Shown here: positions 5,585-13,993 of the stretch, one piece after another
Position numbering within the stretch: the first letter of the stretch is position 1
Layout of the letters: each line of letters starts with the position of its first letter
Assembly (NCBI GenBank): GCA_964367715.1
Contig: CAYIYO010000040.1
Span: 1 to 16,959 of the forward strand
DNA length: 16,959 nt
Source: CAYIYO01 sp964367715
Lineage (GTDB): Bacteria; Chlamydiota; Chlamydiia; Chlamydiales; Criblamydiaceae
Direction: 5' to 3'
Translations under genes and position numbers: made by a program
Notes under the pieces: generated by a model
The model's input: only the letters and a program-made list of their open reading frames with translations
Database searches by the model: none
What the model was told of the DNA's origin: nothing

Positions 5585-7740
5585 AGGATCTTCCAGCAGT
5601 TGTTTTACGGAAAAATTTATCCTTTTGCTGGACTTATCGGGATAGAGATGGGAATGAGATAGCTCTTGTAACTAGGTACGATGAGGGCAACGGGTCTTCA
5701 AAAAAGAAATTCCACCAATATCGGGTCGGCGACGATGGCCAGTGGATAGAAGGAGCGCCAACTCCCCTACCACTTTATGGACTTGATTCATTACCTAAAT
5801 CTGATTCTAACAAAAAAATATATGTTTTTGAAGGGGAAAAATGCACTACGGCAGCGCATCATCTAGGATTATCAGCACTGACCTCAATGATGGGATCTTG
5901 CCAAGCACAATATGGGGATTGGTCTATTCTTGCTCAATATCGTCATGTAACCGAATTTATTCTTATCCCAGATAACGATGCTCCAGGGCGTAAATATATA
6001 GAGACCGTGTATCAAGAAATCAAAAAAGCTTGCCCGAATGCCAAGATATTTATTTGCGAGCTTGTGGGTAAAGATAAAGGAGATGATCTTGTAGATTGGA
6101 TTCAGCAAAATCCTAATGCTCCTCCCGAATGGGATGGATTTGGTCAAATTGATGAACCATATTCGGAATATTTGCTTCTAGCATTTGAAGCATATGTGTC
6201 TAGTAATTGCGTAGAAGCCGATATCTATTTTCAGGAGAACACAGATATCACGCCCACTTTTGATGACGATCCAGAGGCTATAAATGAGGTCTTAAGCGAG
6301 GTTTTACCTTGCCCTCTCGATACATTGCCTCCTGGTATTGTGGATTGGATAAGGGGACATGCTGATCAGATGCAAGTAGCAGAAGACGCTCTTGCGGCTC
6401 CTCTTATTGTGTATATGGGGAGTTTGATTGGCCGTAAGAGAGGTTTAAGACTTAGGCAAGGATCAAATTGGATAGAATACCCTAATTTATGGGGAATGCT
6501 TGTCGGAAGGCCTTCAATGATGAAAAGTCCATCCATGAAGGCTGTGCGACGACCTTTGGAGGTTCTTGCCGATCACGCTTCTAAAGAGCATAAATTAGCT
6601 TTAAAGAAACATGAGAATGATGTTTTGTGTTGGAAAATACGCAAAAAAGTAGCCGAAGATAATTATAAAGATGAATTTAAAAAATTTGCGGGAAAGAAAG
6701 GTCCTAATCCAGTAGAAGCTAATATTGAAGAGGAACCCATACAGCCTAAAATGCGAAGATATAAAACGGAAGATGCAACAACAGAAAAACTAGGTGAGCT
6801 ATTAATCGATAATCCCCAAGGATTGTTGCTGTTTCGTGATGAACTTTCAGGATGGTTGAACAGCTTTGAGAAGAATGGAAGAGAAGGTGATAGACAGTTT
6901 TTTCTTGAAAGTTGGAGTGGGGATGAGGAATTTGATGTCGATAGAATTGGGCGTGGATCATTGCATATTCCCGCTCTTTGTTTATCGATATTTGGAAGTA
7001 TTCAACCTGGACCTTTAAGCCAATATGTTCGCTCTGCAGTGCAAGGAGGCATAGGGGATGATGGTTTCATTCAGCGATTTCAAGTTATGGTATGGCCCGA
7101 TCCCAAGGATAGTTGGGAGCTGGTCGAAGGTATTAATATCTCTAGCTTAGAAGCCCCAATCTACAGGGTTTTTGAATACTTGAATGATCTTAAGTTTAAC
7201 CATGAAGGGAAGCCTGAGATCTTATCATTCACAGATGAAGCGCAGAAATTATTTAATGAGTGGCAAGGTGATTTTGAAAAAAGACTACGGTCTGGAAATC
7301 TTCCTCCTCATCTGGAGGCTCATTTAACTAAGTATAAAAAATTGTTGCCGGCCCTATGTATAATCTTCGCACATCTCAAAGAGGCCATTGAAGGTCGATA
7401 TCCCGAAAGCATTTCAGCTCAAGCGTTGCAAATAGCATTGCAATGGTTAGATTATTTTGAGAGTCATGCACGGCGTGTATACGAAAGCGGAAAAAATACT
7501 GTTCCTAAAGCTGCCAAAGAGCTGATTGCGCGAATAAAAAAAGGTGAAGTACAAGTGCCTTTTAGTATAAGAGATGTTTATTACAGCAACCATTGGAGCG
7601 GACTTGCAACCGCAAACCAAGTGGAAGAGGTCGTAGAGTACCTTCAGGAGAAATATTATCTAGCTGGAAAGATAATAAAAACGACAGGAAGACCAACTGA
7701 AAAGTTTTGGCCGAATCCTAAAATATTTGAAGAGGCTTGA
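5581..7740 (+). CDS. Toprim and DUF3987 primase/helicase-like replication protein
   Basis: An ATG at 5581 with GGAGG five bases upstream and an ATGA overlap with the preceding stop gives 719 residues; a TTG four codons earlier is less likely. The N-terminal third carries a Toprim-like domain: VFEGEK (Glu84, Glu86) and ILIPDNDAPG (Asp131, Asp133) are the expected acidic metal-binding residues. After an acidic linker comes a DUF3987-type ATPase region (about 240-600). It has a degenerate P-loop-like GRPSMMKSP (about 309-317), LLLFRDELSGW as Walker-B-like with Asp420 and Glu421, SIFGSIQP as a sensor-like strand, and DDGFIQRF with a possible arginine finger (Arg499). A charged segment near 335-395 may be a coiled insertion. 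With the CHC2 protein it probably primes and unwinds element DNA. Family assignment is by motif recognition. Confidence 0.85.
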   Translation: MKDLPAVVLRKNLSFCWTYRDRDGNEIALVTRYDEGNGSSKKKFHQYRVGDDGQWIEGAPTPLPLYGLDSLPKSDSNKKIYVFEGEKCTTAAHHLGLSALTSMMGSCQAQYGDWSILAQYRHVTEFILIPDNDAPGRKYIETVYQEIKKACPNAKIFICELVGKDKGDDLVDWIQQNPNAPPEWDGFGQIDEPYSEYLLLAFEAYVSSNCVEADIYFQENTDITPTFDDDPEAINEVLSEVLPCPLDTLPPGIVDWIRGHADQMQVAEDALAAPLIVYMGSLIGRKRGLRLRQGSNWIEYPNLWGMLVGRPSMMKSPSMKAVRRPLEVLADHASKEHKLALKKHENDVLCWKIRKKVAEDNYKDEFKKFAGKKGPNPVEANIEEEPIQPKMRRYKTEDATTEKLGELLIDNPQGLLLFRDELSGWLNSFEKNGREGDRQFFLESWSGDEEFDVDRIGRGSLHIPALCLSIFGSIQPGPLSQYVRSAVQGGIGDDGFIQRFQVMVWPDPKDSWELVEGINISSLEAPIYRVFEYLNDLKFNHEGKPEILSFTDEAQKLFNEWQGDFEKRLRSGNLPPHLEAHLTKYKKLLPALCIIFAHLKEAIEGRYPESISAQALQIALQWLDYFESHARRVYESGKNTVPKAAKELIARIKKGEVQVPFSIRDVYYSNHWSGLATANQVEEVVEYLQEKYYLAGKIIKTTGRPTEKFWPNPKIFEEA

Positions 7741-7749
7741 TGGGAAGAA

Positions 7750-7790
7750 GGTTCAAAAGGTTCATAAGATGGTTTTGGACCTTTTGAACC
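7750..7790. repeat. Inverted repeat after the replication gene
   Basis: GGTTCAAAAGG (7750-7760) is the exact inverse of CCTTTTGAACC (7780-7790), 19 bases apart, starting 10 bases after the helicase-like stop codon. The left arm continues into a second GGTTCA (7759-7764). There is no T-run directly after the hairpin, so a terminator is uncertain; it could be a protein-binding site or part of an origin. Confidence 0.5.
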
Positions 7791-7807
7791 CTTTGTTCTG
7801 TAGGATA

Positions 7808-7845
7808 TTTCAAATTTGAAAACCCATTTAACGGGGGTTTATAAT
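7808..7845 (+). promoter_or_regulatory. Promoter with palindromic operator for the two small genes
   Basis: TTGAAA (7816-7821) and a perfect TATAAT (7840-7845) are 18 bases apart. The -35 lies inside the 14-bp perfect palindrome TTTCAAATTTGAAA (7808-7821), and AAACCC/GGGTTT (7820-7825, 7835-7840) forms a second dyad in the spacer. A repressor bound here would block the promoter. The predicted start, near 7852, is 40 bases before the 223-aa gene. Confidence 0.65.
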
Positions 7846-7891
7846 GAAACATTTTTTAATGACTCAACTATCTCAACTTTAAGAGGTGACA

Positions 7892-8563
7892 ATGGAAGAA
7901 AAACAAGAAGTACAGATTTCGGCAAAAAAGCGTGTTCTTACAGCACAAGAACAAGCCGCCATAGCTCGGGTAAAGGAAAAGCGCCTTGTCAATTCAGGGC
8001 CGGTTTACCATTGCGTTAATAAAGACGATAGGGAAGTTATAGAGCTTTCCCTCGATTCAAATCTTGAAGATGAAGATGCGATCGATCTTTATGATTCACG
8101 TATGCTAAACACAACAGGGGCTACAAATAGGACAGTTGGTATGCAACTTATTAGCAAGGTTGCGAGTGCAATAGTTCCGGCAAAAGCTGGCGTGAAGGAA
8201 ATGTCAAATCAAATGGGTATAGTTGCAGAATTAATGCAGGCACTTGCACCACAAGATGAGTATGAAGGTCAATTGATCTCTCAGCTAGTAGTTCTTCATG
8301 AGCATTCTATGGAGTGGCTTGGTAAGGCGATGCGGGCTGAACGTCCAGACTTCGCAAATATTTACGTTAATGGGGCTTCCAAGCTCCTTACACGCCATCA
8401 TGAGACCCTTGATACTCTATTGAAGTACCGACGCAGGGGAGAGCAGCGGGTTGTAGTAGAACATGTGAACGTTCACAGTGGAGGACAAGCAATTGTTGGG
8501 ACTATTAACACTGAAGGTGGGATGAACAAAAAATTTGAGGAGGGTCCCCATGCAAAGGTGTAA
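7892..8563 (+). CDS. Unknown phage/element-associated protein
   Basis: The ATG at 7892 follows AAGAGGTG at good spacing and gives 223 residues; a GTG two codons earlier also opens the frame. I cannot name a characterised family. The protein is soluble. Its N-terminus is basic and Gln/Lys-rich (KKRVLTAQEQAAIARVKEK), followed by an acidic stretch (SLDSNLEDEDAIDLYD) and mostly helical sequence. The C-terminal third reads RRGEQRVVVEHVNVHSGGQA, then IVG, a pattern I recall from uncharacterised proteins of phages and integrated elements, often beside a small Cys/His protein as here. The next gene overlaps its end by 14 bp. Position behind its own operator-promoter suggests a later or separately controlled function. 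Confidence 0.8.
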   Translation: MEEKQEVQISAKKRVLTAQEQAAIARVKEKRLVNSGPVYHCVNKDDREVIELSLDSNLEDEDAIDLYDSRMLNTTGATNRTVGMQLISKVASAIVPAKAGVKEMSNQMGIVAELMQALAPQDEYEGQLISQLVVLHEHSMEWLGKAMRAERPDFANIYVNGASKLLTRHHETLDTLLKYRRRGEQRVVVEHVNVHSGGQAIVGTINTEGGMNKKFEEGPHAKV

Positions 8564-8771
8564 AGCAAGGTCGAAGCGCAGTGGTGAACAGTGCAAAAAC
8601 TACGCTATAAAAGGTAGTGGTGTTTGCCGAATGCATGGATTTGGCGGGGGGCCAAAATCTAAAGCAGGATTTCTTGCTTGTAAAAATGGGCCTAAAAAAC
8701 ATGGTATGTATAGCCGAGAAGCTTTGGAAGAGTTTAAGTTTTTACGAAAAATTATAAATAATAAATACTAA
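8550..8771 (+). CDS. Small Cys/His-rich HGGM-like protein
   Basis: The 73-residue product reads CKARSKRSGEQCKNYAIKG, then CRMHGFGGGPKSKAG and NGPKKHGMYSREA. The spaced Cys (two near the start, one before RMHG) with His in MHG suggests a small zinc-binding fold. The CRMHGG...KHG pattern recurs in small uncharacterised proteins of phages and mobile elements. The ATG at 8550 has GAGGAGG upstream and lies inside the end of the preceding gene; a TTG five codons earlier is less likely. It is highly basic, so nucleic-acid binding is possible. Function is unknown. It is the last rightward gene before the convergent copper operon. Confidence 0.75.
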   Translation: MQRCKARSKRSGEQCKNYAIKGSGVCRMHGFGGGPKSKAGFLACKNGPKKHGMYSREALEEFKFLRKIINNKY

Positions 8772-8784
8772 ATTGAGTAAATAT

Positions 8785-8809
8785 TGAAACGTTAAAAAAT
8801 TTAGTTTCA
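8785..8809. terminator. Weak hairpin between convergent genes
   Basis: TGAAAC (8785-8790) and GTTTCA (8804-8809) form an imperfect stem extended by TAAA/TTTA around a two-base bulge. The 124-bp gap between the convergent small gene and the copper ATPase holds nothing else I can recognise. A bidirectional terminator role is a guess from position. Confidence 0.25.
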
Positions 8810-8895
8810 GGGGTGTAAAAATTAAGATATGTGAATGAGAATCAGATAGTTAGCGTTTATTATTTGTGTCATTTTATGGAAGTTGTTCAACAAGA

Positions 8896-11061
8896 TTAAG
8901 TTTTGAACCTGTTTAGTCGAAGAGCATTCAAAATGACCGAGACGGAGCTGAAAGCCATGGCTGCGCTGGCAATAATGGGATTTAAAAGAAGGCCAATCAA
9001 AGGATATAAGATCCCAGCAGCGATAGGAATACCAGCCATATTATAGATAAAGGCAAAGAATAGATTTTGCCTAATATTGCGCATTGTGGCGCGACTTAGG
9101 GTGATGGCTCTTACGATGCCTGTAAGATCGCCTTTTACTAAAGTGACGCCTGCGCTCTCCATCGCCACATCGGTCCCTGTTCCCATGGCGATTCCAACAT
9201 CTGCAGCAGCAAGAGCTGGAGCATCATTGATTCCATCACCTGTCATTGCTACAATTTGTTTTTTGCCTTTAAGCTGCTGAACTAAGATGTTTTTATCTTT
9301 TGGGTTGACACCTGCATGGACTTCATCGATATTCAATTTTTTGGCTACAGCTTTTGCTGTGTATTCGTTATCTCCTGTCAGCATGATGACTTTTATTCCA
9401 AGTCGATGTAAATCTTCTATTGCTTTTGGGGTTGAGGCTTTAATCGGGTCTGCGACAGCAATAAATCCAATTGCTTTCCCATCAATTGCTACAAAAATGA
9501 CCGTCTGAGCTTGTTCTTGTGCCTCTTTTGCTTGAGCCTGCAAACTTGCAAGTCCAGTGATATGGTTCTCTTCCAATAAATTTGCTTTACCTATAAATAC
9601 TTTTTTGCCTTCAACGATTCCAGTAATTCCACCACCCGTAATCGAATTAAATTGCTCGACAACCGGAATATTTAATTTTTTTTCTTGAGCTCCCTGCACT
9701 ATAGCCAATGCAAGTGGATGTTCGCTGTTTTTTTCAACGGAAGCGGCCCATTTTAAAAGATCATTTTCTTGACCATTAATTGAAGCAACAATTTGCGTAA
9801 TTTTAGGTTTTCCTTCAGTAAGTGTCCCCGTTTTATCCATCAATACGGTATTGACCTTTTCAAGTCTTTCAAGAGCCTCGGCATTTTTTATGAGGACTCC
9901 CATTTCAGCCCCTCTTCCTATTCCAACCATGATGGACATAGGCGTTGCCAAACCCAATGCGCATGGACAGGCAATGATCAATACAGCAACAGCATTGACT
10001 AAGGCAAAAACAAATCGTGGTTCAGGTCCGATCGATCCCCAAACAATAAATGTAATGATCGCCACTAAAACAACAACAGGAACAAAATACCCGGAAATTA
10101 CATCAGCGAGTTTCTGGATGGGTGCTTTGCTTCTTTGTGCTTCGGAAACCATTTGCACAATTCTTGCTAGCAGGGTCTCACTGCCGACACGTTTAGCTTC
10201 CATTAAAAAACTGCCCGTTTGATTAATTGTGCTTCCGGTAACATTATCTTTGGCTTTCTTTTCAACGGGCATTGGTTCTCCAGTAATCATGGATTCATCT
10301 ATAAAACTCAAGCCTTCAATCACTATGCCGTCAACAGGAATTTTCTCCCCGGGTTTTACTCTCAATATATCTCCAACTTTCACTTGGTCAATGGAAACCT
10401 CTTGTTCTTGATCATTTAGTAGAAGATGAGCAGTCTTTGCGCCTCGACCTAACAAGGCTTTGATTGCCTGACTTGTCTGACTCTTTGCCTTCAGTTCCAA
10501 TACTTGTCCTAGGATAACAAGCACAGTGATCACTGAAGCAGCTTCAAAATAGATAAAAAGTTCACCCTTTTCTTTAAAAGAATCAGGAAACCAATTAGGA
10601 AATACCACAGCAATAACGCTGTAAAAATAGGCAGCTCCTATGCCTAAGGCTATCAAAGAAAACATGTTCAAAGAACGATTGAGTAACGAATACCAGGCTT
10701 TTTCGAAAAATGGCCAGCCGCACCAAAGAACAACAGGTGTGCTGATGATGAATTGTATCCAGGGAGAGACCTGATCCGACACAATATTTTCAAGCCTTAA
10801 AAATGGAAGCATCTTATTTGCAGCTAATATCAAGACCGGAATTGTTAAAACAATACCGATCCAAAATCTCCGTAACATATCTTGATATTCAGAATCATCA
10901 ACTGTTGTTGTGGCTTCTTTTGGTTCTAACGTCATTCCGCAAATAGGGCATAGACCTGGATGATCTTGTTGGATCTCAGGATGCATGGGACAGGTATAGA
11001 TTACAGATTTTGAGGCATCTGGTGATTTATGATGATTAGTAGAAGGAGTCATATGTTTCAT
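8896..11061 (-). CDS. copA: Copper-exporting P1B-type ATPase
   Basis: This inner-membrane pump of 721 residues would export Cu(I) from the cytoplasm. Its N-terminus is not a CXXC ferredoxin-like domain but a heavy-metal-binding domain, YTCPMHPEI...GLCPICGMTLEP (Cys24, His27, Cys38, Cys41). Catalytic motifs are complete: ITGEP (260-263), CPC in the transport helix (365-367), DKTGT with phosphorylated Asp409, SEHP (447-449), LTGDN, and GDGIND (608-613). Membrane residues for Cu(I), YN (673-674) and MAFSS (702-706), place it in the copper class rather than the Zn/Cd class. About eight transmembrane helices can be seen. It is the last gene of the operon, and its start overlaps the oxidase stop by ATGA. 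The symbol is used for the function; relation to a specific copA/copB lineage was not tested. Confidence 0.95.
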   Translation of the reverse strand: MKHMTPSTNHHKSPDASKSVIYTCPMHPEIQQDHPGLCPICGMTLEPKEATTTVDDSEYQDMLRRFWIGIVLTIPVLILAANKMLPFLRLENIVSDQVSPWIQFIISTPVVLWCGWPFFEKAWYSLLNRSLNMFSLIALGIGAAYFYSVIAVVFPNWFPDSFKEKGELFIYFEAASVITVLVILGQVLELKAKSQTSQAIKALLGRGAKTAHLLLNDQEQEVSIDQVKVGDILRVKPGEKIPVDGIVIEGLSFIDESMITGEPMPVEKKAKDNVTGSTINQTGSFLMEAKRVGSETLLARIVQMVSEAQRSKAPIQKLADVISGYFVPVVVLVAIITFIVWGSIGPEPRFVFALVNAVAVLIIACPCALGLATPMSIMVGIGRGAEMGVLIKNAEALERLEKVNTVLMDKTGTLTEGKPKITQIVASINGQENDLLKWAASVEKNSEHPLALAIVQGAQEKKLNIPVVEQFNSITGGGITGIVEGKKVFIGKANLLEENHITGLASLQAQAKEAQEQAQTVIFVAIDGKAIGFIAVADPIKASTPKAIEDLHRLGIKVIMLTGDNEYTAKAVAKKLNIDEVHAGVNPKDKNILVQQLKGKKQIVAMTGDGINDAPALAAADVGIAMGTGTDVAMESAGVTLVKGDLTGIVRAITLSRATMRNIRQNLFFAFIYNMAGIPIAAGILYPLIGLLLNPIIASAAMAFSSVSVILNALRLNRFKT

Positions 11062-12344
11062 TGTGTTTGCTCTAATTTATTTGGAATTTCACTAACTTGC
11101 TCTGCAACTGTTTCTGGTGGATTTTGATACCAACCTGGATCATTGTAGTTGATAATTCCTTCGCGGACTTTTAGGACGGTAAACATGCCGGAGAGCTCAA
11201 TTATACCGAATGGTCCGGGTGATCCCAGCTTTAAATAATTAGATGGTCCGTCCATGTGCATGTGTTGACTCATATCAAACATTTCTCCCATTCCTGTTGA
11301 TCCCATTGCCATATAGTTGGGAAATAACTTTTGAATTTTCGTTTCTATTTCCATTTGATTTACACCGATCATATTTGGAATATCATGTACCATCCCATTC
11401 ATAGTATGGTGAGCTTTATGACAATGAAATGCCCAGTCACCAGGCTCATCGGCAACAAACTCAATATCACGGGTGTCACCCACAGGAACGTTAATCGTCA
11501 CGGCTTCATACTGAGCCGAAGGCTTCATCCTTTTAGCTCCTTGCCCTACCACTGTAAATTCATATCCATGGAGATGGATGGGATGGCTATCCATACTAAG
11601 GTTTGCTAGGCGAATCCTTATTTTTTCACCTTTTTTGACGACTAAAGATTCAGTTCCGGGAAATACCTTGCTATTGAAAGTGAAGTAATTGAAATCTAAC
11701 ATTACGAGAGGATCAGGAGTGGAAGCCTCGATTGGGATCGCCCATTCCATCAACATAATCGCAAAGTCTCTATCGACTTTTTCTTCAGTTGTTGGGTTTT
11801 TTGGATGGATGACAAAGAATCCCATCATTCCTAAGGCTATTTGCGTCATTTCGTCATAGTGTGGATGGTACATATGTGTTCCGCTTTGACGAAGAGTAAA
11901 TTCATATTTAAATGTTTCGCCTGGAGGAATGGGCTTTTGCGATAATCCAGTGACACCATCCATTCCGCTTGGCAGGAGAATACCATGCCAGTGAATGGTT
12001 GTTGGCTCTGGCAGGTGATTTGTAACCAAAAATCTGACTCTATCACCTTCGACAGCTTCTATTGTTGGACCTGGGGTTTGTCCATTATATCCCCAGCAAT
12101 TGACGATTAACCCTGGTGCAAACTCTCGTTTTACTGGTTCAGCTGTCAGATGGAAGACCTTGACTCCATCCTCCATCGTCCATGGTAAAGTGCTCCCATT
12201 TGGTGTAATGACGGGAGTATAAGAGATATTGTTTGTATTGAAGGGTACGAAATGAGAAGAATCCTGTGACTGCAGATAGGGAGTATAGAGTAAAGCTAAC
12301 ATAAAACTAATGCTACAAGTGATTTTTGCAATGTGAGGGTTCAT
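11058..12344 (-). CDS. Periplasmic multicopper oxidase with Met-rich segment
   Basis: Such enzymes oxidise Cu(I) to the less toxic Cu(II) in the periplasm. Residues 1-26 look like a Sec signal peptide (CSISFMLALLYTPYLQSQ). The four copper-ligand motifs are present in order: IHWHG (His118, His120), HMYHPHYD (His157, His160, His162), SHPIHLHG (His254, His257, His259) and FHCHKAHHTMNGM (His307, Cys308, His309, His313, Met318). At 428 residues with two cupredoxin domains it is shorter than CueO/CopA types of about 500-600. The ligands are followed by a Met/His-rich segment (MGSTGMGEMFDMSQHMHMD, about 348-365), probably an accessory Cu(I) site, and a conserved-looking tail (SGMFTVLKVREG). AAGGA precedes the ATG. 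It overlaps both neighbouring genes by 4 bp. Confidence 0.93.
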   Translation of the reverse strand: MNPHIAKITCSISFMLALLYTPYLQSQDSSHFVPFNTNNISYTPVITPNGSTLPWTMEDGVKVFHLTAEPVKREFAPGLIVNCWGYNGQTPGPTIEAVEGDRVRFLVTNHLPEPTTIHWHGILLPSGMDGVTGLSQKPIPPGETFKYEFTLRQSGTHMYHPHYDEMTQIALGMMGFFVIHPKNPTTEEKVDRDFAIMLMEWAIPIEASTPDPLVMLDFNYFTFNSKVFPGTESLVVKKGEKIRIRLANLSMDSHPIHLHGYEFTVVGQGAKRMKPSAQYEAVTINVPVGDTRDIEFVADEPGDWAFHCHKAHHTMNGMVHDIPNMIGVNQMEIETKIQKLFPNYMAMGSTGMGEMFDMSQHMHMDGPSNYLKLGSPGPFGIIELSGMFTVLKVREGIINYNDPGWYQNPPETVAEQVSEIPNKLEQTQ

Positions 12345-13753
12345 TTGCTTTCCTTAGGAATGTTACAGCAGTCGGATGGGCAATAATTTTCTATAGCTAA
12401 ATTAAGACCGCCACCTAAAGCTCGATCTAATTTAACGCGTGAGATCCAATAATTTTTGAGGTTTAAGTTGTAATTAATCTGTATTTGCAGCTCCTGTCTC
12501 TTTGCAAATAGTAGTTTGTATATGCTTAATGACATTGTATTATAAAATTTTTGCGATAAAGAGGTTATCTGTTCTTGAAGAGGAAGTAATTCCTTTTGGT
12601 AGGTTAGGACAAGGTGACGGTTGGTAGTAAGTTGATCTATCGTTGAATTCACCTCCGACAAGACTGCGATTTCCAAAGCCTTTTGTCGTTCACGACTTTG
12701 GCAGTACATTGCATGAAGACGGGCTCTATCAGCTTGACCATAGTTAAATAGTGGAATGGATCCAGCAAATGCAGGACCTGTTTCTTGAAACCCTTCTGCT
12801 TCATGTTCTGTTGAAATACCGGCAGCGATATTTGTATAGGCCCACCATTGCTTAATACCCAAAGTCTTTGCAATTCTTTCCACTTCCCATCGGGCTATTT
12901 GCAGATCAAGCCTTTGAGAGAGTGCTATAGACTCTAAGTATTCAGTAGGAATTTCTTCTTTGGTCAATTCGGGGAGATTTTCTGTAATTTTCCAACAATA
13001 ATTTGATGAAGAAAGACCTAATAATTTATTCATTCTCTCTCTTAAGCGAATGATTTCAATTTGATTTTGAGCAAACTCAACTTTAGATTCTAAATACTCA
13101 TTCATTCGACTGTTAAGCTCAAGATCATTGATATTTCCCTGTTGTCTTTGAGCTTTAGCAAGCGCGCTACTCACTTCCGTTGTTTCAACCAATGATGAGA
13201 GGAGATGTTGTTTAATTTGTTCTACTTGAAGATTATAGAAAGTTTCTTGGACGTCAAATGCTAAATCTAAAACGGCATTTGCGACACGGAGATGTGCTTG
13301 TTCAAGTTCGACAGCGGCAATCTTTTTGCGAAGGGGAATTAAAAAAAGATCCAAGAAATTTTGAGTAATAGAAAATGCCGTATTCAATTGGAGTAATTGG
13401 TGATCAGGAAATCGAACGTAGGCATCGAAAATGGGATTTTGAAAAAGACCTGCTTGGATTAAATCCGCTTGGGCTATCCCTATTTCCTCAAAAGTCGCTT
13501 GAATATCAGGATTATTGAGGAGAGCAATTTGTACAGCTGAGTCGATGGTTAATTCTTGTTCAAGGAAATGATGAATGGCATCACCTACTTGAATTTGAGC
13601 GTCTTTGCAGCAGCTATTCCAATGAACATCTTTGTTGATGTGATGATTAATAATAGAGGCGACGCAACGATCATCTGTCTGCGGCACTCTTGTACAAGCC
13701 GAGCAAAGAGTCAATAAAGCTCCCAAATTGCAAACAGCGCGAAAAACGATCAT
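12341..13753 (-). CDS. TolC-family outer-membrane efflux lipoprotein
   Basis: Proteins of this family form the outer-membrane channel of tripartite exporters, here presumably for copper, as in CusC and CzcC. The ATG at 13753 gives 470 residues starting MIVFRAVCNLGALLTLCSAC, a lipoprotein signal with Cys20 as probable lipid site (CSAC, an imperfect lipobox). The open frame continues upstream to 13879, but that part runs through the 13858-13878 repeat and is unlikely to be coding. Family features are SAVQIALLNNPDIQATFEEIG, QADLIQAGLFQNPIF, and long amphipathic helices repeated in two halves. No Shine-Dalgarno is evident. It is the first gene of the operon. The usual partners, an RND pump and a periplasmic adaptor, are absent from the element, so they would have to be elsewhere in the genome. 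Confidence 0.88.
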   Translation of the reverse strand: MIVFRAVCNLGALLTLCSACTRVPQTDDRCVASIINHHINKDVHWNSCCKDAQIQVGDAIHHFLEQELTIDSAVQIALLNNPDIQATFEEIGIAQADLIQAGLFQNPIFDAYVRFPDHQLLQLNTAFSITQNFLDLFLIPLRKKIAAVELEQAHLRVANAVLDLAFDVQETFYNLQVEQIKQHLLSSLVETTEVSSALAKAQRQQGNINDLELNSRMNEYLESKVEFAQNQIEIIRLRERMNKLLGLSSSNYCWKITENLPELTKEEIPTEYLESIALSQRLDLQIARWEVERIAKTLGIKQWWAYTNIAAGISTEHEAEGFQETGPAFAGSIPLFNYGQADRARLHAMYCQSRERQKALEIAVLSEVNSTIDQLTTNRHLVLTYQKELLPLQEQITSLSQKFYNTMSLSIYKLLFAKRQELQIQINYNLNLKNYWISRVKLDRALGGGLNLAIENYCPSDCCNIPKESK

Positions 13754-13857
13754 TTTATGGCCATAAATTAAAATATTTTTTACTTCACTGTATCTGGCGC
13801 CCCCCCTTTTCCTCAAGCAAAAGTTTTTATATACTCTTGGTGTTCTGTAATAGGTCT

Positions 13858-13878
13858 TCGCGGTGCAGTGGCGGTGCA
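13858..13878 (+). repeat. Right arm-type repeat (putative integrase arm sites)
   Basis: Matches 3093-3113 at 20 of 21 positions, same orientation, with two GCGGTGCA units 11 bp apart. It lies 115 bp inside the right core copy. The 378-bp stretch 13754-14131 holds this repeat, the attR core and, before the TolC gene, a G7 run with weak promoter-like pieces (TTGAGG and GATACA, 16 apart on the minus strand). I see no convincing copper-responsive operator. Confidence 0.6.
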
Positions 13879-13993
13879 ACGACTTGCCTATTTCACCAGC
13901 ACCAATCGATACAATCCAGTAGATTTATAGCCTTAAATCTTTTATCATCATGCTCATAGCGGTTGGTTAGTATTGGATTGTTTGGTCTTCCCT

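Noticed and set aside
9851..10222. 123-aa plus-strand frame opposite the copper ATPase
   Set aside because: It is antisense to strongly conserved ATPase coding sequence and has no recognisable features.
13754..13879. Upstream extension of the TolC-like open frame to an ATG at 13879
   Set aside because: The extra 42 residues run through the arm-type repeat, are basic and unlike the family, and would bury the lipoprotein signal that starts cleanly at 13753.
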